Origin: Bos javanicus
Taxonomy: Eukaryota; Chordata; Mammalia; Artiodactyla; Bovidae
Length of the DNA: 64,000 nt
Assembly: GCF_032452875.1 (NCBI RefSeq)
Contig: NC_083875.1
Coordinates: 73,926,178 to 73,990,177, forward strand
Reading direction: 5' to 3'
Shown: piece by piece, positions 45,190 to 57,117 of the stretch
How the letters are laid out: each line of letters begins with the position of its first letter
Position numbering within the stretch: the stretch's first letter is position 1
Program-made: the position numbers and the translations under genes
The notes under the pieces: generated by a model
What the model was told of the DNA's origin: nothing
Seen by the model: the letters and a program-made list of their open reading frames with translations, nothing else
The model's database searches: none

Positions 45190-46480
45190 TCCAAAATGTA
45201 AAACAGCTCATACAACTCAATAATAAAAAAACAACCCAATCAGAAAATGTGCAGAAGACCTAAACAGACATTTATCCAAAGAAGACATGCAGATGGCCAC
45301 TGCCAATAGGCACATGAAAAGATGTTCATCACTGCTAATTATTAGAGAAATGCAAATCAAAACTACCATGAGGTACCACCTCATACCACTCAAAATGGCC
45401 ATGATTAAAAAGTCTACAAATGGCAAATGATGGAGAGGGTGTGGAGAAAAAGGGAACCCTCTCATACTGATGGTGGGAATGTAAATTAGTGCAGCCATTA
45501 GGAAAAACAGTATGGAGGTTCCTCAAAAAAACTAAAAATAGAGTTGTCATAGGATCCAACAATCCCATTCCTGGGCATATATCCAGACAACACTCCAATT
45601 CAAAAGGATACATGCACCCCAGTGTTCTTAAAAGCACTATTTATAATAGCCAGGATATGGAAACACCTAGATATTCATTGACATGTGAATGGATAAAGAA
45701 GAGGTGGTACATATATACAATGGAATATTATTCAGCCATAAAATAGGATGAAATAATGCCATTTACACCAACTGTGGGTGGATCTAAAGATTATCACACT
45801 AAGTGAAGTAAGTCAGAAAGAGAAAGACAAATACCATATGCTATCCCTTATGTGTGGAATCTAAAATATGACACAAATGAAACTTATGAAACAGAAACAT
45901 ATTCATAGTCATAGAGAGCAGACTTGTGACTGCCAAGGGGGAGTAGGATACCGGAGGGAAGGATTGGGAGTTTGGGATTAGCAGATGCAAACCAGTATAT
46001 ATAGTTGGATAAACAACAAGGTCCTACTCTATAGCACAGGGAACTATATTCAATATTCTCTGATAAACCACAATGAGAAAGAATATGAAAAAGAATATGT
46101 ATACACACACACACATATATATAACTGAGTCACTTTGCTGTACTGCTAAGTCACTTCAGTCATGTCCAACTCTGTGTGACCCCATAGACGGAAGCCCACC
46201 AGGCTCCCCGTCCCTGGGATTCTCCAGGCAAGAACACTGGAGCGGGTTGCCATTTCCTTCTCCAATGCATGAAAGTGAAAAGTGAAAGTGAAGTCACTCA
46301 GTCGTGTCCTACTCTTGGCGACCCCATGGACTACAGGCTACCAGGCTCCTCCGTCCATGGGATTTTCCAGGCAGGAGTACTGGAGTAGGGTGCCACTGCC
46401 TTCTCCGACTTTGCTGTACAGTAGGAATTAACACAACATTGTCAATCAACTATACTTCAATAAAAACATTTTTAATTATT
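45190..46480 (+). mobile_element. L1 3' region split by Bov-A2
   Basis: It encodes decayed ORF2 with pieces such as DPTIPFLGIYPDNTPIQKD and WYIYTMEYYSA, interrupted by stops and frameshifts. The 3' UTR (ggaactatattcaatattct) follows. The element stops at 46131, is broken by a Bov-A2, and resumes at 46419 to the terminal tcaataaaaac. Confidence 0.95.
46143..46407 (-). mobile_element. Bov-A2 SINE with 11-bp TSD
   Basis: Antisense dimer. The duplicated target actttgctgta lies at 46132-46142 and 46408-46418 and belongs to the L1 3' UTR. Confidence 0.97.
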
Positions 46481-48758
46481 TTAATTTATCAGGCCAACTG
46501 TTTCCATCTCCGTGGGACTTAAGAGTGTAGTGTAAAGAGCATTCAAACAGGAGGCCAGAAGCCTAAGGCTGGAAGTACACAGATTTATACCTTCCTCCCC
46601 AACCCCTCCTCACGCTCCTCATCCTCCACCACCATCACCAGAAATACTGGGCAGAACCTAGAAACTTCCATGTGGAAAATCATGGGACACTTTCCGTGCA
46701 AAATAAGGCAAGCTCTAACTCTGCTTCCCCAGAGGTTCACAGTGTCAGGAGGGAGAGATGACTGCCAGTGTCAAACAGGAGCAGAAAAAAGAGAGAGAGA
46801 GAACTAGGTGATCAAACGGGAGGTTCAGAGAAGTGAGTGAGGCTAAGTCCACAGCAGAGGCAGAACTCGAGCTTCCTTGCAGTATTTCAAGCAATACTCA
46901 AAGAAGGAATTGTCTAGTCTTGAAGGAGACACAGGCAACGTGAAGAGAGATGAAGAAAGTGCATTTTAAGTGGCCATGTTAGAGCAAAATGCTGTGACTT
47001 GAAGAATCCTTGCATCACACACAGAGGGATGAGCCCACCTACTCTCCTTTCAGTGACGTTCTCCTTCCTTCCCATTCATTCAGAGTACTTTCTGGGTTGT
47101 GTTTCCAAGTGTCATTTAATGTCATTTTATGACTCCCTGGTTGTAAGTGTCTGCGTATTACCAGGGCTTCGAGATTTACAGCCTATTTTAAACTCAGATA
47201 ATGATGTTTAATTTGTTATTGGCTGTGTAAAGGTTAACAAAGAAATAACTCAAATGATCATCTCAGGGATAAGGCATTACAAGGGGGCAATTAAACACAG
47301 TACCTGGCATTACACAAAAGATTGATATCTCGTTACAAGAGTACAGATGAGTTCCGATTTCACAATACGGGAATTACACTCCTCACTGCCAGCTCTCTTT
47401 GCATAAACAAATAGCGCGTCCTGCTCAGCACCACTGAGTAACCAGGAGGGGAAGAAAACACTTTTCAAGAAAAGGGAAGATGTCAATTTCTTGTAGAAGA
47501 AATTGCAGCCAATTTCTTGTAGAAGAGCTGGAGGAGAAAGAAAGAAACCTGGTCTCCTGGAGAAAATGAGGTTGATGTTACTCAAGCAAAAGATTAGGTT
47601 CCCTCTGAGTTGTAAACAAATGATGCTAACGAGCAAGCAAAATAGACAGGCATCCAATAGGCCCTTAAGAAGAGGAAGCAAAATAAATAAAACGTCAAAG
47701 CCAAATCGTTATTAAATTGTCTCTGAAATGGAAAATGAAAAACAATCTATTCCAACAAGCATTTTTGTCTCTCTCCTTCTCCCCAAAACACCTTTCCATG
47801 TTGACTTGGTCTCCAGTCCCCAGGTTCGGGTGCCAATAAAAATATAATGAAATATTAGATTTAAAAACTCATCAGATAGAGATGTATCTGTGTTTCTCAG
47901 TCCTATCCTTCTGGAGTCAGCTAACAAATGCAGCATGCCTCATCTGCCTAATGCCCTATTTATATCCCTCAGAGAGGACATCCATTTTTTTTCCCCTAGA
48001 TTCATTTTCCATCCTTTGCTTTCTCTTTCCTCTGCAGTCTTGATTTCTCCCCATCTGGGTTTTTAATTTCCTCTTTCATGTCTCTCCACATCTTCAGCTT
48101 TCTCTCATATTCTCACTCTGGACCTCATCTTTCCTTTCTGATTCTTGGCCTCTCATTTCTCAAACCTTCTCCCATGAGATTGGATTTTCTCTTTGGTGAG
48201 GGTTCCTGCTGTCTGTCCCCTCCTCCTACCTGTCATGTTCAGTCTTTTCACCAAGTTCTCTATTTTCTCTACCACCTCATTCTTCAGCAGTTCTCAATTT
48301 CCTCACCTTTTTCATCACTTCCCACCTCCCACCAAACTTTTCTATCCCCAGCTACATGGCTCGAACCCTTCTTCATTTGGACCAAGATATCTACACAAAG
48401 TCTTCAAAGTCAGACATTCCCCCACCCTCTTGACTTCAGAACTAATAGCAGCAGCAACCCAAAAACAATGGGTCTGTTCACCATGACCAAAAATTCCTGA
48501 GTAGCTGGAAACTCAAAGCCGGACCAATAAAACTGCAGAAATCACGATGTCATTGTCCTGGCATATTTTTACAGTCCCGGAACCTCCTAAATTATAGTCA
48601 AGGGAGAGCCTAGTTTTTTGTGGTTTTTTTAATTCCTTATTCCCAAATCATGCTACCACTAGGGCATGAAGATGAGTCCTTTTTTCGTTTGGCTTTACAT
48701 CATCAAGGGAAAGAAACAAGGAGTGATGTGTATAGTTCGCCATCAGGCACCCCAACTT
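46481..48758. other. Repeat-poor unique region
   Basis: No ruminant repeat is recognised. The 47970-48450 part is strongly pyrimidine-rich on the plus strand, and its 140-codon frame (48078-48500) is low-complexity. No gene is supported. Confidence 0.55.
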
Positions 48759-48761
48759 CGG

Positions 48762-48975
48762 GCTTCCCAGGTGACTCAATGGTAAAGAATCTGCTTGTCA
48801 ATGCAGGAAACGTGGGTTTGATCCCTGGGTTGGAAAGATCCCCTGGAGAAGGAAATGGCAACCCACTCCAGTACTCGTGCTTGGGAAATCCCATGGACAA
48901 AGGAGCCTGGCAGGCTACATTCCATGGAGTCCTAAAGAGTCAGACACGACTGAACAACTACACCACAACAACCAC
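48762..48975 (+). mobile_element. Bov-tA SINE
   Basis: It runs from gggcttcccaggtgactcaa to cacgactgaacaactacacc. A 199-codon frame crossing it (48620-49219) is SINE read-through. Confidence 0.94.
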
Positions 48976-49978
48976 CGTTTTGGTGTGCCCAGTTGACAAA
49001 GCAACACACACGCTACCTATGCCACCATCCTCAACATCAAGTCACATTTATGCAGCACAAATAAATTTTGCATTGCGTGCCAAGCTCTGGGAGAGATGGA
49101 AAGATGTGGTCCACATTGTGTCAGTAGTTCCAGCCTGGAAACCAATACTACCAGCAATGCTCACTAGTGCTGAGGCCATACTGCATGAGACAAATCACAG
49201 AGTCAAATTCAATAGCTAGCCCCTGTTGACACATAAATAAATGCACTATTCATTTGCTCCTTTAATCAACTGGTTGTACCTTGGTTCTGTAACCCTGAAT
49301 AAGTGGAATTGTTAGTATTTCATCAGGATGTGTACATTCTAGCAGTCTTGAATGTCACACCAGGGAGTCAAGCCCAGACAACACTGTCATGTGGAAGCAC
49401 CTGGGATCAAGGGATAACGCATTAGTTAAGCAAACTAACCTTGAGCTTTTGGAACTGAAATATCAACAAAAGGATAAAAAAAATGTGCAAATTGTTCGTC
49501 CCAGTGGACATTAGCCAGGCGTTTGTTCTTTAGCCAACAACAATCAACAGGCGCAACATAACCATAAAAATGCCAGCGGAGGAGCTAATCCAATAAATAA
49601 AGAAAAATCCTTGTATTCTGGCGAGGCGGCCAGTGGTCACGCAGTGCGTGAAAAGTGAGCAGTGAATTTGAATAAGAGTGGGAGGCAAGGTGAGACCCAC
49701 CTCAGGGAGGGGCCCTGACCACACACATGAAGTTCAGATTTAATGCTTTTATTAAGCACCCGATTTCTGGCATGCAAAACAACCATATGGCAACTTGGGT
49801 CCCTAACAAATTGTAATAAAGCACAACTCAATGGGCACTAAGTGCATAGCAAGTGTCAGGCACTGTGCCTGACAAAGACTTGCTGGTTCCTCAGAGAGTC
49901 AAATCCCGCCAAGCTGTCCACCCAAAACCAGAAGCAAAGGGAGACATAGGTTGAGGTCTTCTAATATTGGATCCTATA
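48976..49978. other. Unique sequence, nothing recognised
   Basis: A short ancient-repeat-like piece near 49838-49875 (caagtgtcaggcactgtgcc) is not assigned. No gene is seen. Confidence 0.45.
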
Positions 49979-50092
49979 GCACCCCACTCCAGTATTCTTG
50001 CCTGGAGAATCCCATGAATAGAGAAGCCTGGTGGACTACAGTCCATGGAGTCACAAAGAGTCAGATACAACTGAGCGACTAACACACACATC
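49979..50092 (+). mobile_element. Bov-A fragment (5'-truncated SINE)
   Basis: Reads accccactccagtattcttg to caactgagcgactaacac. It lacks the tRNA head. Confidence 0.88.
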
Positions 50093-50104
50093 CTTAAAAA
50101 AAAT

Positions 50105-50170
50105 GTACATGCATTCCCACATGATATTGTAAAGCAATTGTTCTCCAATTAAAAATAAACAATTTTTTAA
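50105..50170 (+). mobile_element. L1 3' terminus fragment
   Basis: Reads catgatattgtaaagcaatt, gttctccaattaaaaataaa, the last part of ruminant L1. Confidence 0.8.
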
Positions 50171-50184
50171 ATGTACATATATTG

Positions 50185-50348
50185 GGATTTCCCCTGTGGT
50201 CCAGTGGCTCAGACTCCATGCTCCCAATGCAGGGGGCCCAGTTTCAATACCTGATTAGGGAGCTGGATCCCACCTGCCACAAATAAAGATCCCACGTGCC
50301 ACAACTAAGACTTGGAGCAGTCAAATAAATATAAATAAGTATTTTAAT
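50185..50348 (+). mobile_element. CHR-type SINE with long TSD
   Basis: It runs from ggatttcccctgtggtccag to cttggagcagtcaaataaa. The flanks 50163-50184 and 50349-50370 match over 22 bp with one mismatch, though the T-rich start may be tail. Confidence 0.93.
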
Positions 50349-50467
50349 TTTTTTAAATGTACATGTATTGAGAAGAAAAGAGGGAGGAAGGAATACAGGG
50401 AAAAAGGAAAATAGGGTGATCAAAAAATGTTGTTCAGTCATTGCATAATAGATATCTGGAAGGATAT

Positions 50468-50681
50468 CTGTTATTGTTGTTCAGTCATTTAGTCGTGTCC
50501 AACTCTTTTCGACCCCATGGACTGTCGCCTGCCGGACTCCCCTGTTCATGGTATTCTCCAGGCAAGAATACTGTAGGGCATTGCCACGCCCTCCTCCAGA
50601 GAATCTTCCTGACCCAGAGATCAAACCCCATGTCTGCTGCAAGGGCAGGATTCTCTACCACTGAGCCACCAGGGAAGCCCA
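50468..50681 (-). mobile_element. Bov-tA SINE with 9-bp TSD
   Basis: Antisense copy from ctgttattgttgttcagtca to gccaccagggaagccca. The TSD gaaggatat lies at 50459-50467 and 50682-50690. Confidence 0.95.
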
Positions 50682-50708
50682 GAAGGATATTTACCCATTA
50701 TTGGGGTT

Positions 50709-50921
50709 AGGCTTCCCAGGTGGCTCAGTGGTAAAGATTCCATCTGCCAATGCAGGAGGTGCAAGAGACTTGGGTTCGATCCCTGGGTCAGGAAGATCCC
50801 TTGGAGAAAAGAATGGCAACCAACTCCAGTATTCTTGCCTGGAGAATTCCATGGACAGAGGAGTCTGCTGGGCTACAGTCCATGGGGTCACAAAGAGTTG
50901 AACAGGACTGAGCAACTAACA
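50709..50921 (+). mobile_element. Bov-tA SINE, head-to-head partner
   Basis: It runs from aggcttcccaggtggctcag to aggactgagcaactaacag. With the antisense copy ending 27 bp upstream, it forms a head-to-head inverted pair. Confidence 0.95.
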
Positions 50922-52673
50922 GGGTCCCCGCCAACTCTGGGAGCCCACATCCAAGCCTGGGGCCTTCGAACCTGAGACCACATCGAGAAGTCTGCTGGGG
51001 ACAGGGGTGGTTAAGATAGTGCACAACAGTGGGCTTCAGGTGAGATGCATTTTATTTTGTCATTTGGTTCCTAGAGAAGGGTGTTAGGGAGAAAAATATT
51101 GATGAACTACTTTGTCATCGTTAAGAATATCACTGACACACTCCCAGCAGGCCCACTGCGAGGCAGACAGCGCCCGTCTACCCAATGCCTTTTGTAGCCG
51201 AGACACGTGCAGAGCATTAGGCAAGGTGTGTAAATTATGACGGACTAAATTCTCGGGCGAAGGCCCAGGACTGAGGACATCTCTGCCTCTGTCTCCCTCC
51301 TGTGTTCTCCGTCCCCACGGCTCTTGCCTCAAAGCCAGCGGAGCTCCTCAGAGAAAACATTAACAGGCCGAGGCTCCAGCTTGAAGTAAATATTGCAGGA
51401 TTGAAATGTGCAGGGAATTATCCTTCTTCCCCTCGCAGACTGTGGAGTGCTGGGTGAGAAATAAATAATGAGGGTAATAATGGGCCCAGTTCTTCCCGGC
51501 TGCGCCTCTCCCCCTGGGTGCGGAGCATCTTCTAAAGTTCGGGTGTGGCTGCTGGTGACTCCAGCAGATTCCATCTTGATGCCAGAAGGAACGGCCACCC
51601 TTGGCCCAGAGAGAGAGTGGCTAGTAGAAGCCATGCCCAGGACAGGCCCCAGGCAGCTTTCATCTGGGGAGCATCTTCCCTGTTTCCGGCCTCATTTTGC
51701 CCAGAGGACAAAGGAAGCCCCTGATTGTTTGGAGGGAAGGAATCTGGTCCTCGTGTGTACTCAAAAGACTCTACTGGGTTGCTGCTTTTTACGCCCACTC
51801 TGGGAGTGTCTCAGAACTTTGAATAAAAATGGGGCTGGGAGGGTTGGAGTGCTAAGCGATGGATCCTTAAGTGGGGAAGCTTATCCTCGGGCACTGAGCC
51901 TGTTGGCAAAAGAGATCAAGGTGGGGATCTCTTCCTGGTCCTGGGAAAGCTCAGGCTGAAATCTGAAGCACTCTTAGAAGCAATAATAACAGCAATAATA
52001 ATAATAGTTGCGTGTTTAGACACGCAACTCTTCCTGCAAGGAGCCTACAGGTGGAGAACGAGCAGGTCTTAGGATCCTGGGCCATTAGTATAGGTTGGTA
52101 AGTGATATTCCAGCCTCTACTGTGGACATGACCCCCAGGAAAAGGTGATAGATGGTTTGTTTCCAGCCCTGTCCTGAGAAGGCTAACACTGACCCTCCCC
52201 ACCACCGAATTCTTGCAACCTCTGATCTGAACCTTTACATCTTCTCCTGAAAAAAAAAAATCATCTCCCTGGCAAAACACCAAGAGAACAATTAGGGATT
52301 AACCAAAGTGTTCTCTCTTGCCAGCAAGAGTTTGGCCTCTCCGGGGACCAGGGGCAGTTCATTCTGAAGCTCTTTGTCTCTGCAACTCCCTCCTCTTTGT
52401 TTTCCATCTCGTTAGAGAGGCGTTTTCCTTCCCCTACAAGAAGACTTTTGCTTCTAGGTGGCATTTAATTGCTGAATGAGTGTTTTTGCCATGTCCAAAG
52501 CCATTAGGACAATAGTGAGAGGAGGGGATTAGCTACTCAAGATAAAATCAACATGTGGAGTTTATTGTTACTATTGGTTTTGATATTTATAAATCCTTTA
52601 CACATTGGCTTAAAAAAAAAAAAACAGTGTCTGTAAACTGGTGTATATTTGATAAAAATTATTGCAAGAAAGG
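50922..52673. other. Unique, moderately GC-rich region
   Basis: No ruminant repeat is recognised. The 51468-51959 open frame (163 codons) and its antisense are unrecognised. A short (AAT)n is near 51985. No gene is supported. Confidence 0.5.
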
Positions 52674-52885
52674 GGCTTCCCTGGTGGCTCAGACAGTACA
52701 GAGAACACCTGCAATGCAGGAGATTCAGGTTTGATCCCTGGGTGGGGAAGATCCCCTGGAGCAGGCCATGGCAACCCACTCCAGTATTCTTGCCTGGAGA
52801 ATCCCAAGGACAGAGGAGCCTGGTAGGCTACAGTCCATGGCATCACAAAGAGTCAGACACAGCTGAGTGACTAACATTTTCACTT
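52674..52885 (+). mobile_element. Bov-tA SINE
   Basis: It runs from ggcttccctggtggctcaga to cacagctgagtgactaacat. Confidence 0.95.
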
Positions 52886-53076
52886 ACAACACTTGCGAGA
52901 AAAATGAATGAGGTAGAATTTTTTCACGATTTGTATTGATATCTAACTTCCAAATTGTACTTCAAGTGCAAATCACTTCAACTCTCAACATAAGGCTAAA
53001 ATCAAAGTGATCCCTTATATAATGCTACCCATAAAAATGATTTCACCAAAATAAAAATCATCCTTTTTTTAAGCAT

Positions 53077-53359
53077 GCTGCTGCTGCTGCTGCTGCTGCT
53101 AAGTCGATTCAGTCGTGTCCAACTCTGTGTGACCCCATAGACGGCAGCCTACCAGGCTCCCCGTCCCTGGGATTCTCCAGGCAAGAACACTGGAGCGGGT
53201 TGCCATTTCCTTCTCCAATGCATGAAAGTGAAAAGTGAAAGTGAAGTCGATCAATTGTGTCCGACTCTTAGCGACCCCATGGACTGCAGCCTACCAGGCT
53301 CCTCTGTCCATGGGATTTTCCAGGCAAGAGTACTGGAGTGGGGTGCCATTGCCTTCTCC
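53077..53359 (-). mobile_element. Bov-A2 SINE with (TGC)8
   Basis: Antisense dimer preceded by an uninterrupted run of eight TGC units at its 3' end (53077-53100), then taagtcgattcagtcgtgtc and the linker catgaaagtgaaaagtgaaa. Confidence 0.97.
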
Positions 53360-53683
53360 GCATAACCATCCCCTAAAAGGCATTTGAGCCTCTCAACTTT
53401 CCAAATAGGATCTTTATAACCAAGGCTGAGAGATGACTGAGCCCACCACACCCCGTAAAATAGAACCTGGTTATAAAGACGAAAATGGAATTGTCTTTAA
53501 TTTCCTCATTTACCTTGAACAACAAGATCATACACAACCATCCCATAGGGCCACTGGTATTCCTCTGAGGCAGACAGGAGACACAAGAAAGATAATTTAG
53601 GCACAGAGAGGAAGAACCATCTGCCCAGAAACACAACTTTAATGGCAAAAATCAAATTAAAGTACAGGGTTTCCTTATCTATC
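53360..53683. other. Unique sequence, nothing recognised
   Basis: No gene or repeat is recognised. Confidence 0.45.
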
Positions 53684-53692
53684 ATGCTTTCT

Positions 53693-53907
53693 GTTATTGT
53701 TGTTTAGCTGCTAGGTTGTATCCAACTCTTTTGTGACCCCAAGGACTGTAGCCCACCAGGCTCCTCTGTCCACAGGATTTTCCAGCCTAGAATACTGGAG
53801 TGGGTTGCCATTTCCTTCTCCAGGGGATCTTCCCCACTCAGGGATCGAACCCAGGACTCCTGCATTGCAGGCAGATTCTTTATCACTGAGCCATCAGGGA
53901 AGCCCTT
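53693..53907 (-). mobile_element. Bov-tA SINE with 9-bp TSD
   Basis: Antisense copy from gttattgttgtttagctgct to gagccatcagggaagccct. The TSD atgctttct lies at 53684-53692 and 53908-53916. Confidence 0.95.
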
Positions 53908-53916
53908 ATGCTTTCT

Positions 53917-54701
53917 ACCTGGTCACGAAAAGCTTACAGACTGTTGCTAAGAAGTTACTTAGAAAACAGCTGGGCTATTTTTTTCTAAGAGGCATTTTCT
54001 ATATTGACATCCACAGCAACAAGTCTATTATGAGACAGAGCATCCTTTGTGTGTTTTTAATACGAAGAGTTTAAAAGTTACTAGGAACACGACCATCTGA
54101 TAAACACTGACATCAAAGCATGAGTCTTCCCTTAAGTACCTACAACTTAATTTGCCACTTTAGAATGGTCGGGGTATCCATTTATTGTGTCTCTGTTGGC
54201 ACCCTGCTTCCTCTTCAGCACAAAAAGTGCTTCCTGCAGGATAAAGACTCATTTCTACAAATGAATAAGCATCATTAAACCTAAATGAATCCCGAGTGGA
54301 AACAAAAAGTTAAAACATACTCTGAATCAAATCATCAAAGGGCTGGTCCAGGCGACCCTTCTTAGGAACATTGACATTATATTAGGAAGGAGAATTGAAG
54401 GAGAAAAAAAAAAAAAACTAGATCCAGAGTCATCATTATACCACTCTAACCACTGTCTCTGCTTTCTATAGGCACATTTTACAGAGAGTCGGTGCACCTA
54501 CAGTACATATTCTATATTTTACTACACGTTTTCCCACACTACTAGACAGATGATTCTGGGCTATGTCTAGGGCATCAAACTGCTGTGTCATCCTCTGCCG
54601 AGTCATTCTCCTCTTTTGTGAAACAGTTCAGGTTTCTCAGGTCTTTGTGATTGTAGATAACAAACGATGTAATGAACATCCTTGTGGATAGAGGGGTTCT
54701 C
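53917..54701. other. Unique sequence, nothing recognised
   Basis: A short A-run near 54404 is the only simple repeat. No gene is recognised. Confidence 0.5.
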
Positions 54702-54710
54702 GTCCTGTTA

Positions 54711-54906
54711 CTGATGCTGGGAAAGATTGAGGGCAGGCGGAGAAGGGGACTACAGAGGATGAGATGGTTGGATGGCATCACCAACTCAATGGACATGGGT
54801 TTGGGTGGACTCCAGGAGTTGGTGATGGACTGGGAGGCCTGGCGTGTTGCAGTTCATGGGGTCGCAAAGAGTCGGACATGACTGAGCAACTGAACTGAAC
54901 TGAACT
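54711..54906 (+). mobile_element. BovB LINE 3' end with 9-bp TSD
   Basis: It encodes the BovB C-terminal tail (KIEGRRRRGLQRMRWLDGIT, HGVAKSRT) and ends in gaactgaactgaact repeats. The TSD gtcctgtta lies at 54702-54710 and 54907-54915. Confidence 0.96.
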
Positions 54907-54937
54907 GTCCTGTTATATGATCCCCAATGAGTCTATT

Positions 54938-55122
54938 TTTTTTTTAATTTTTGACGTAGATCACTTTTAAAGTCTTTATTGAATTCGTTACAATATCATT
55001 CCTGTCTTATGTTTTGGTTTTTTGGCCCCGAGGCATGCAGGATTCTGGCTCTCTGACCAGGGATCGAACTACACCACCTGCATTAGTAGGTAAAGTCTTA
55101 ACCTCTGGACCTCCAGGGAAGT
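54938..55122 (-). mobile_element. CHR-type SINE with imperfect TSD
   Basis: Antisense copy with tttggttttttggccccgag and cctctggacctccagggaag. Flanks ccccaatgagtctatttt (54922) and cccccagtgagtctgttt (55123) agree over about 16 bp with two or three mismatches. Confidence 0.9.
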
Positions 55123-55139
55123 CCCCCAGTGAGTCTGTT

Positions 55140-56344
55140 TTTAAATAAACAATCTCAAATATACTTCCTGGTGAGAAAACCACATTGTCCAGTTACTTAC
55201 ATTTTCTTGACACCATCTCTTTGCCAGTACCTAGGAGGGATATTCTCAAAACAAAACTCAGAAGCCCCCTAGCAAGGCTGAAGTTGGCTTTAGTGGGACA
55301 TGGTATCCCACCAAGGCCTCATCCCTCTATTCCTAAGAGACTGGAAATAGTCTGTTAACTTCTGAGTTGTGTCTCTTTAGAACCAGAGTAATTCCTTTTT
55401 CCCTTTAGAGGTCATGGGACTTGGCAATACGAACACAGCGATACCCACTCAGTACACACTTTGCAGCCCACAATCCAATGTAATTACCATCAGAAAGTTC
55501 TCCTTTGGCCATCTTCACATTGTCACCTTCTTGTGGCTCAAGATGAGAGGTCTTTCTTACCAGAAGAGCTAAATAATTTTTTTCTGTTATTGAAGGAGCA
55601 GGCCTTTCAAGAAAGCCATAGTAGAAGCAAAGAAATTCAAGTTAATATACAGAAGCCTTAAGAAATATTCTCAATGAGACATGAAGCATAATCTAAAGAA
55701 AACAGTGGTTTATCCTTGCTCTCTGCAGAGATGGCTTCTGTGATGTGATCATTTCACTAATCTGATCATTTCACATTACCATGTTTTAAATGGCTGGGTC
55801 AACAGGGAGAAAGGGTGGCCTTTGGGTGAACTGTCAGGATGCCAAGCTTTGAGACACGCCTTCCTCACTGATTCACTCCATGACCTTGAATGAGTCCCTG
55901 AGCAGTCCTTGTGGCCTCTGACATTCTCCATTCACAAAATGTGAATCACTCTGGTGATTCCTTTTGGGTATCAGTTTCCTTTGGGAAAGTAGAGATGCAG
56001 TTTGCCCCATCGTGTTTTCCTGCCAATATTGTCATTTACTATTTGTTCTCCTGTATTTCACTTGAGTCCTGTTTCCAAAGATTATTTAATCTGGGGTCAA
56101 TGTGTAAACACAGACACCAAGACAGATATGCAGAGAAATAAATACCAAATTAGTTCCTTTTAGAAAACAAGAGCACAAGTGGAGGCTTGCCAGGATGGGT
56201 CATGCTGAGAATATGGAGAAGTCTAAAAGGCACTGAGACTTTTAAATCCTGCATGGAGGACCCAGGCTCACCCTGGGCTTCCAAATAATAGAACAGAGGC
56301 TGAGCTGCAAGATTGGGATGGTCTTGGATTCCTGGGTCAGACTC
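55140..56344. other. Unique sequence, nothing recognised
   Basis: No ruminant repeat or gene is recognised. Confidence 0.5.
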
Positions 56345-56747
56345 AGATCTTGACCCCCTGAAGAACCATCACTTTGATGTGGATGGACTTAAAGTCTGTT
56401 GTAGAAAGTGAAATGAGTCAGTAAGAGAAAAACAATATCATGTGTTAATGCATATATGTGGAATCTGGAAAAATGGTACTGATTTTCAGGATAGGATTAG
56501 AGTCGCAGACATAGAGACAGACATGTGGACGCAGGGTGGGGTGGGGGGACAGAGAGGATGGGACAAATTGGGGCAGTAACATTGATATATATACAATGTG
56601 TAAAACAGATAGCTAGTGGGAAGGTGATGTATAGCACAGGGAGTTCAGCTTGGTCCTCTGTGTTGACCTAAAGGGGTGGGATGGTGGGATGCGTGGATGG
56701 GGTAGGTGGGAGGGAGGCTCAAGAGAGAGGGGATATATTATACATAT

Positions 56748-57117
56748 GCCGAAGAATTGATGCTTTTGAACTGTGGTGTTGGAGAAGACTCTTGAGAGTC
56801 CCTTGGACTGCAAGGAGATCCAACCAGTCCATTCTGAAGATCAGCCCTGGGATATCTTTGGAAGGAATGATGCTAAAGCTGAAACTCCAGTACTTTGGCC
56901 ACCTCATGCAAAAAGTTGACTCATTGGAAAAGACTCTGATGCCGGGAGGGATTGGGGGCAGGAGGAGAAGGGGACGACAGAGAATGAGATGGCTGGATGG
57001 CACCACTGACTCGATGGACGTGAGTCTGGGTGAACTCCAGGAGTTGGTGATGGACAGGGAGGCCTGGTGTGCTGTGATTCATGGGGTCGCAAAGAGTCAG
57101 ACATGACTGAGTGACTG
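56748..57117 (+). mobile_element. BovB LINE 3' end
   Basis: It encodes RRIDAFELWCWRRLLRVPWT, EGMMLKLKLQYFGHLMQKVD and further C-terminal pieces, nearly open to HGVAKSQT. It lies inside an L1 3' end. It is one of the better preserved BovB C termini in the window. Confidence 0.95.

Noticed and set aside
48078..48500. 140-codon plus-strand frame
   Set aside because: It lies in a pyrimidine-rich tract; Ser/Phe/Pro/Leu richness follows composition.
46481..48758. Possible endogenous retrovirus or LTR
   Set aside because: No LTR pair, primer-binding site, or gag/pol/env-like frame was seen here or elsewhere in the window.
48620..49219. 199-codon plus-strand open frame
   Set aside because: Its middle third is a translated Bov-tA SINE (48762-48975); the rest is unrecognised unique sequence.
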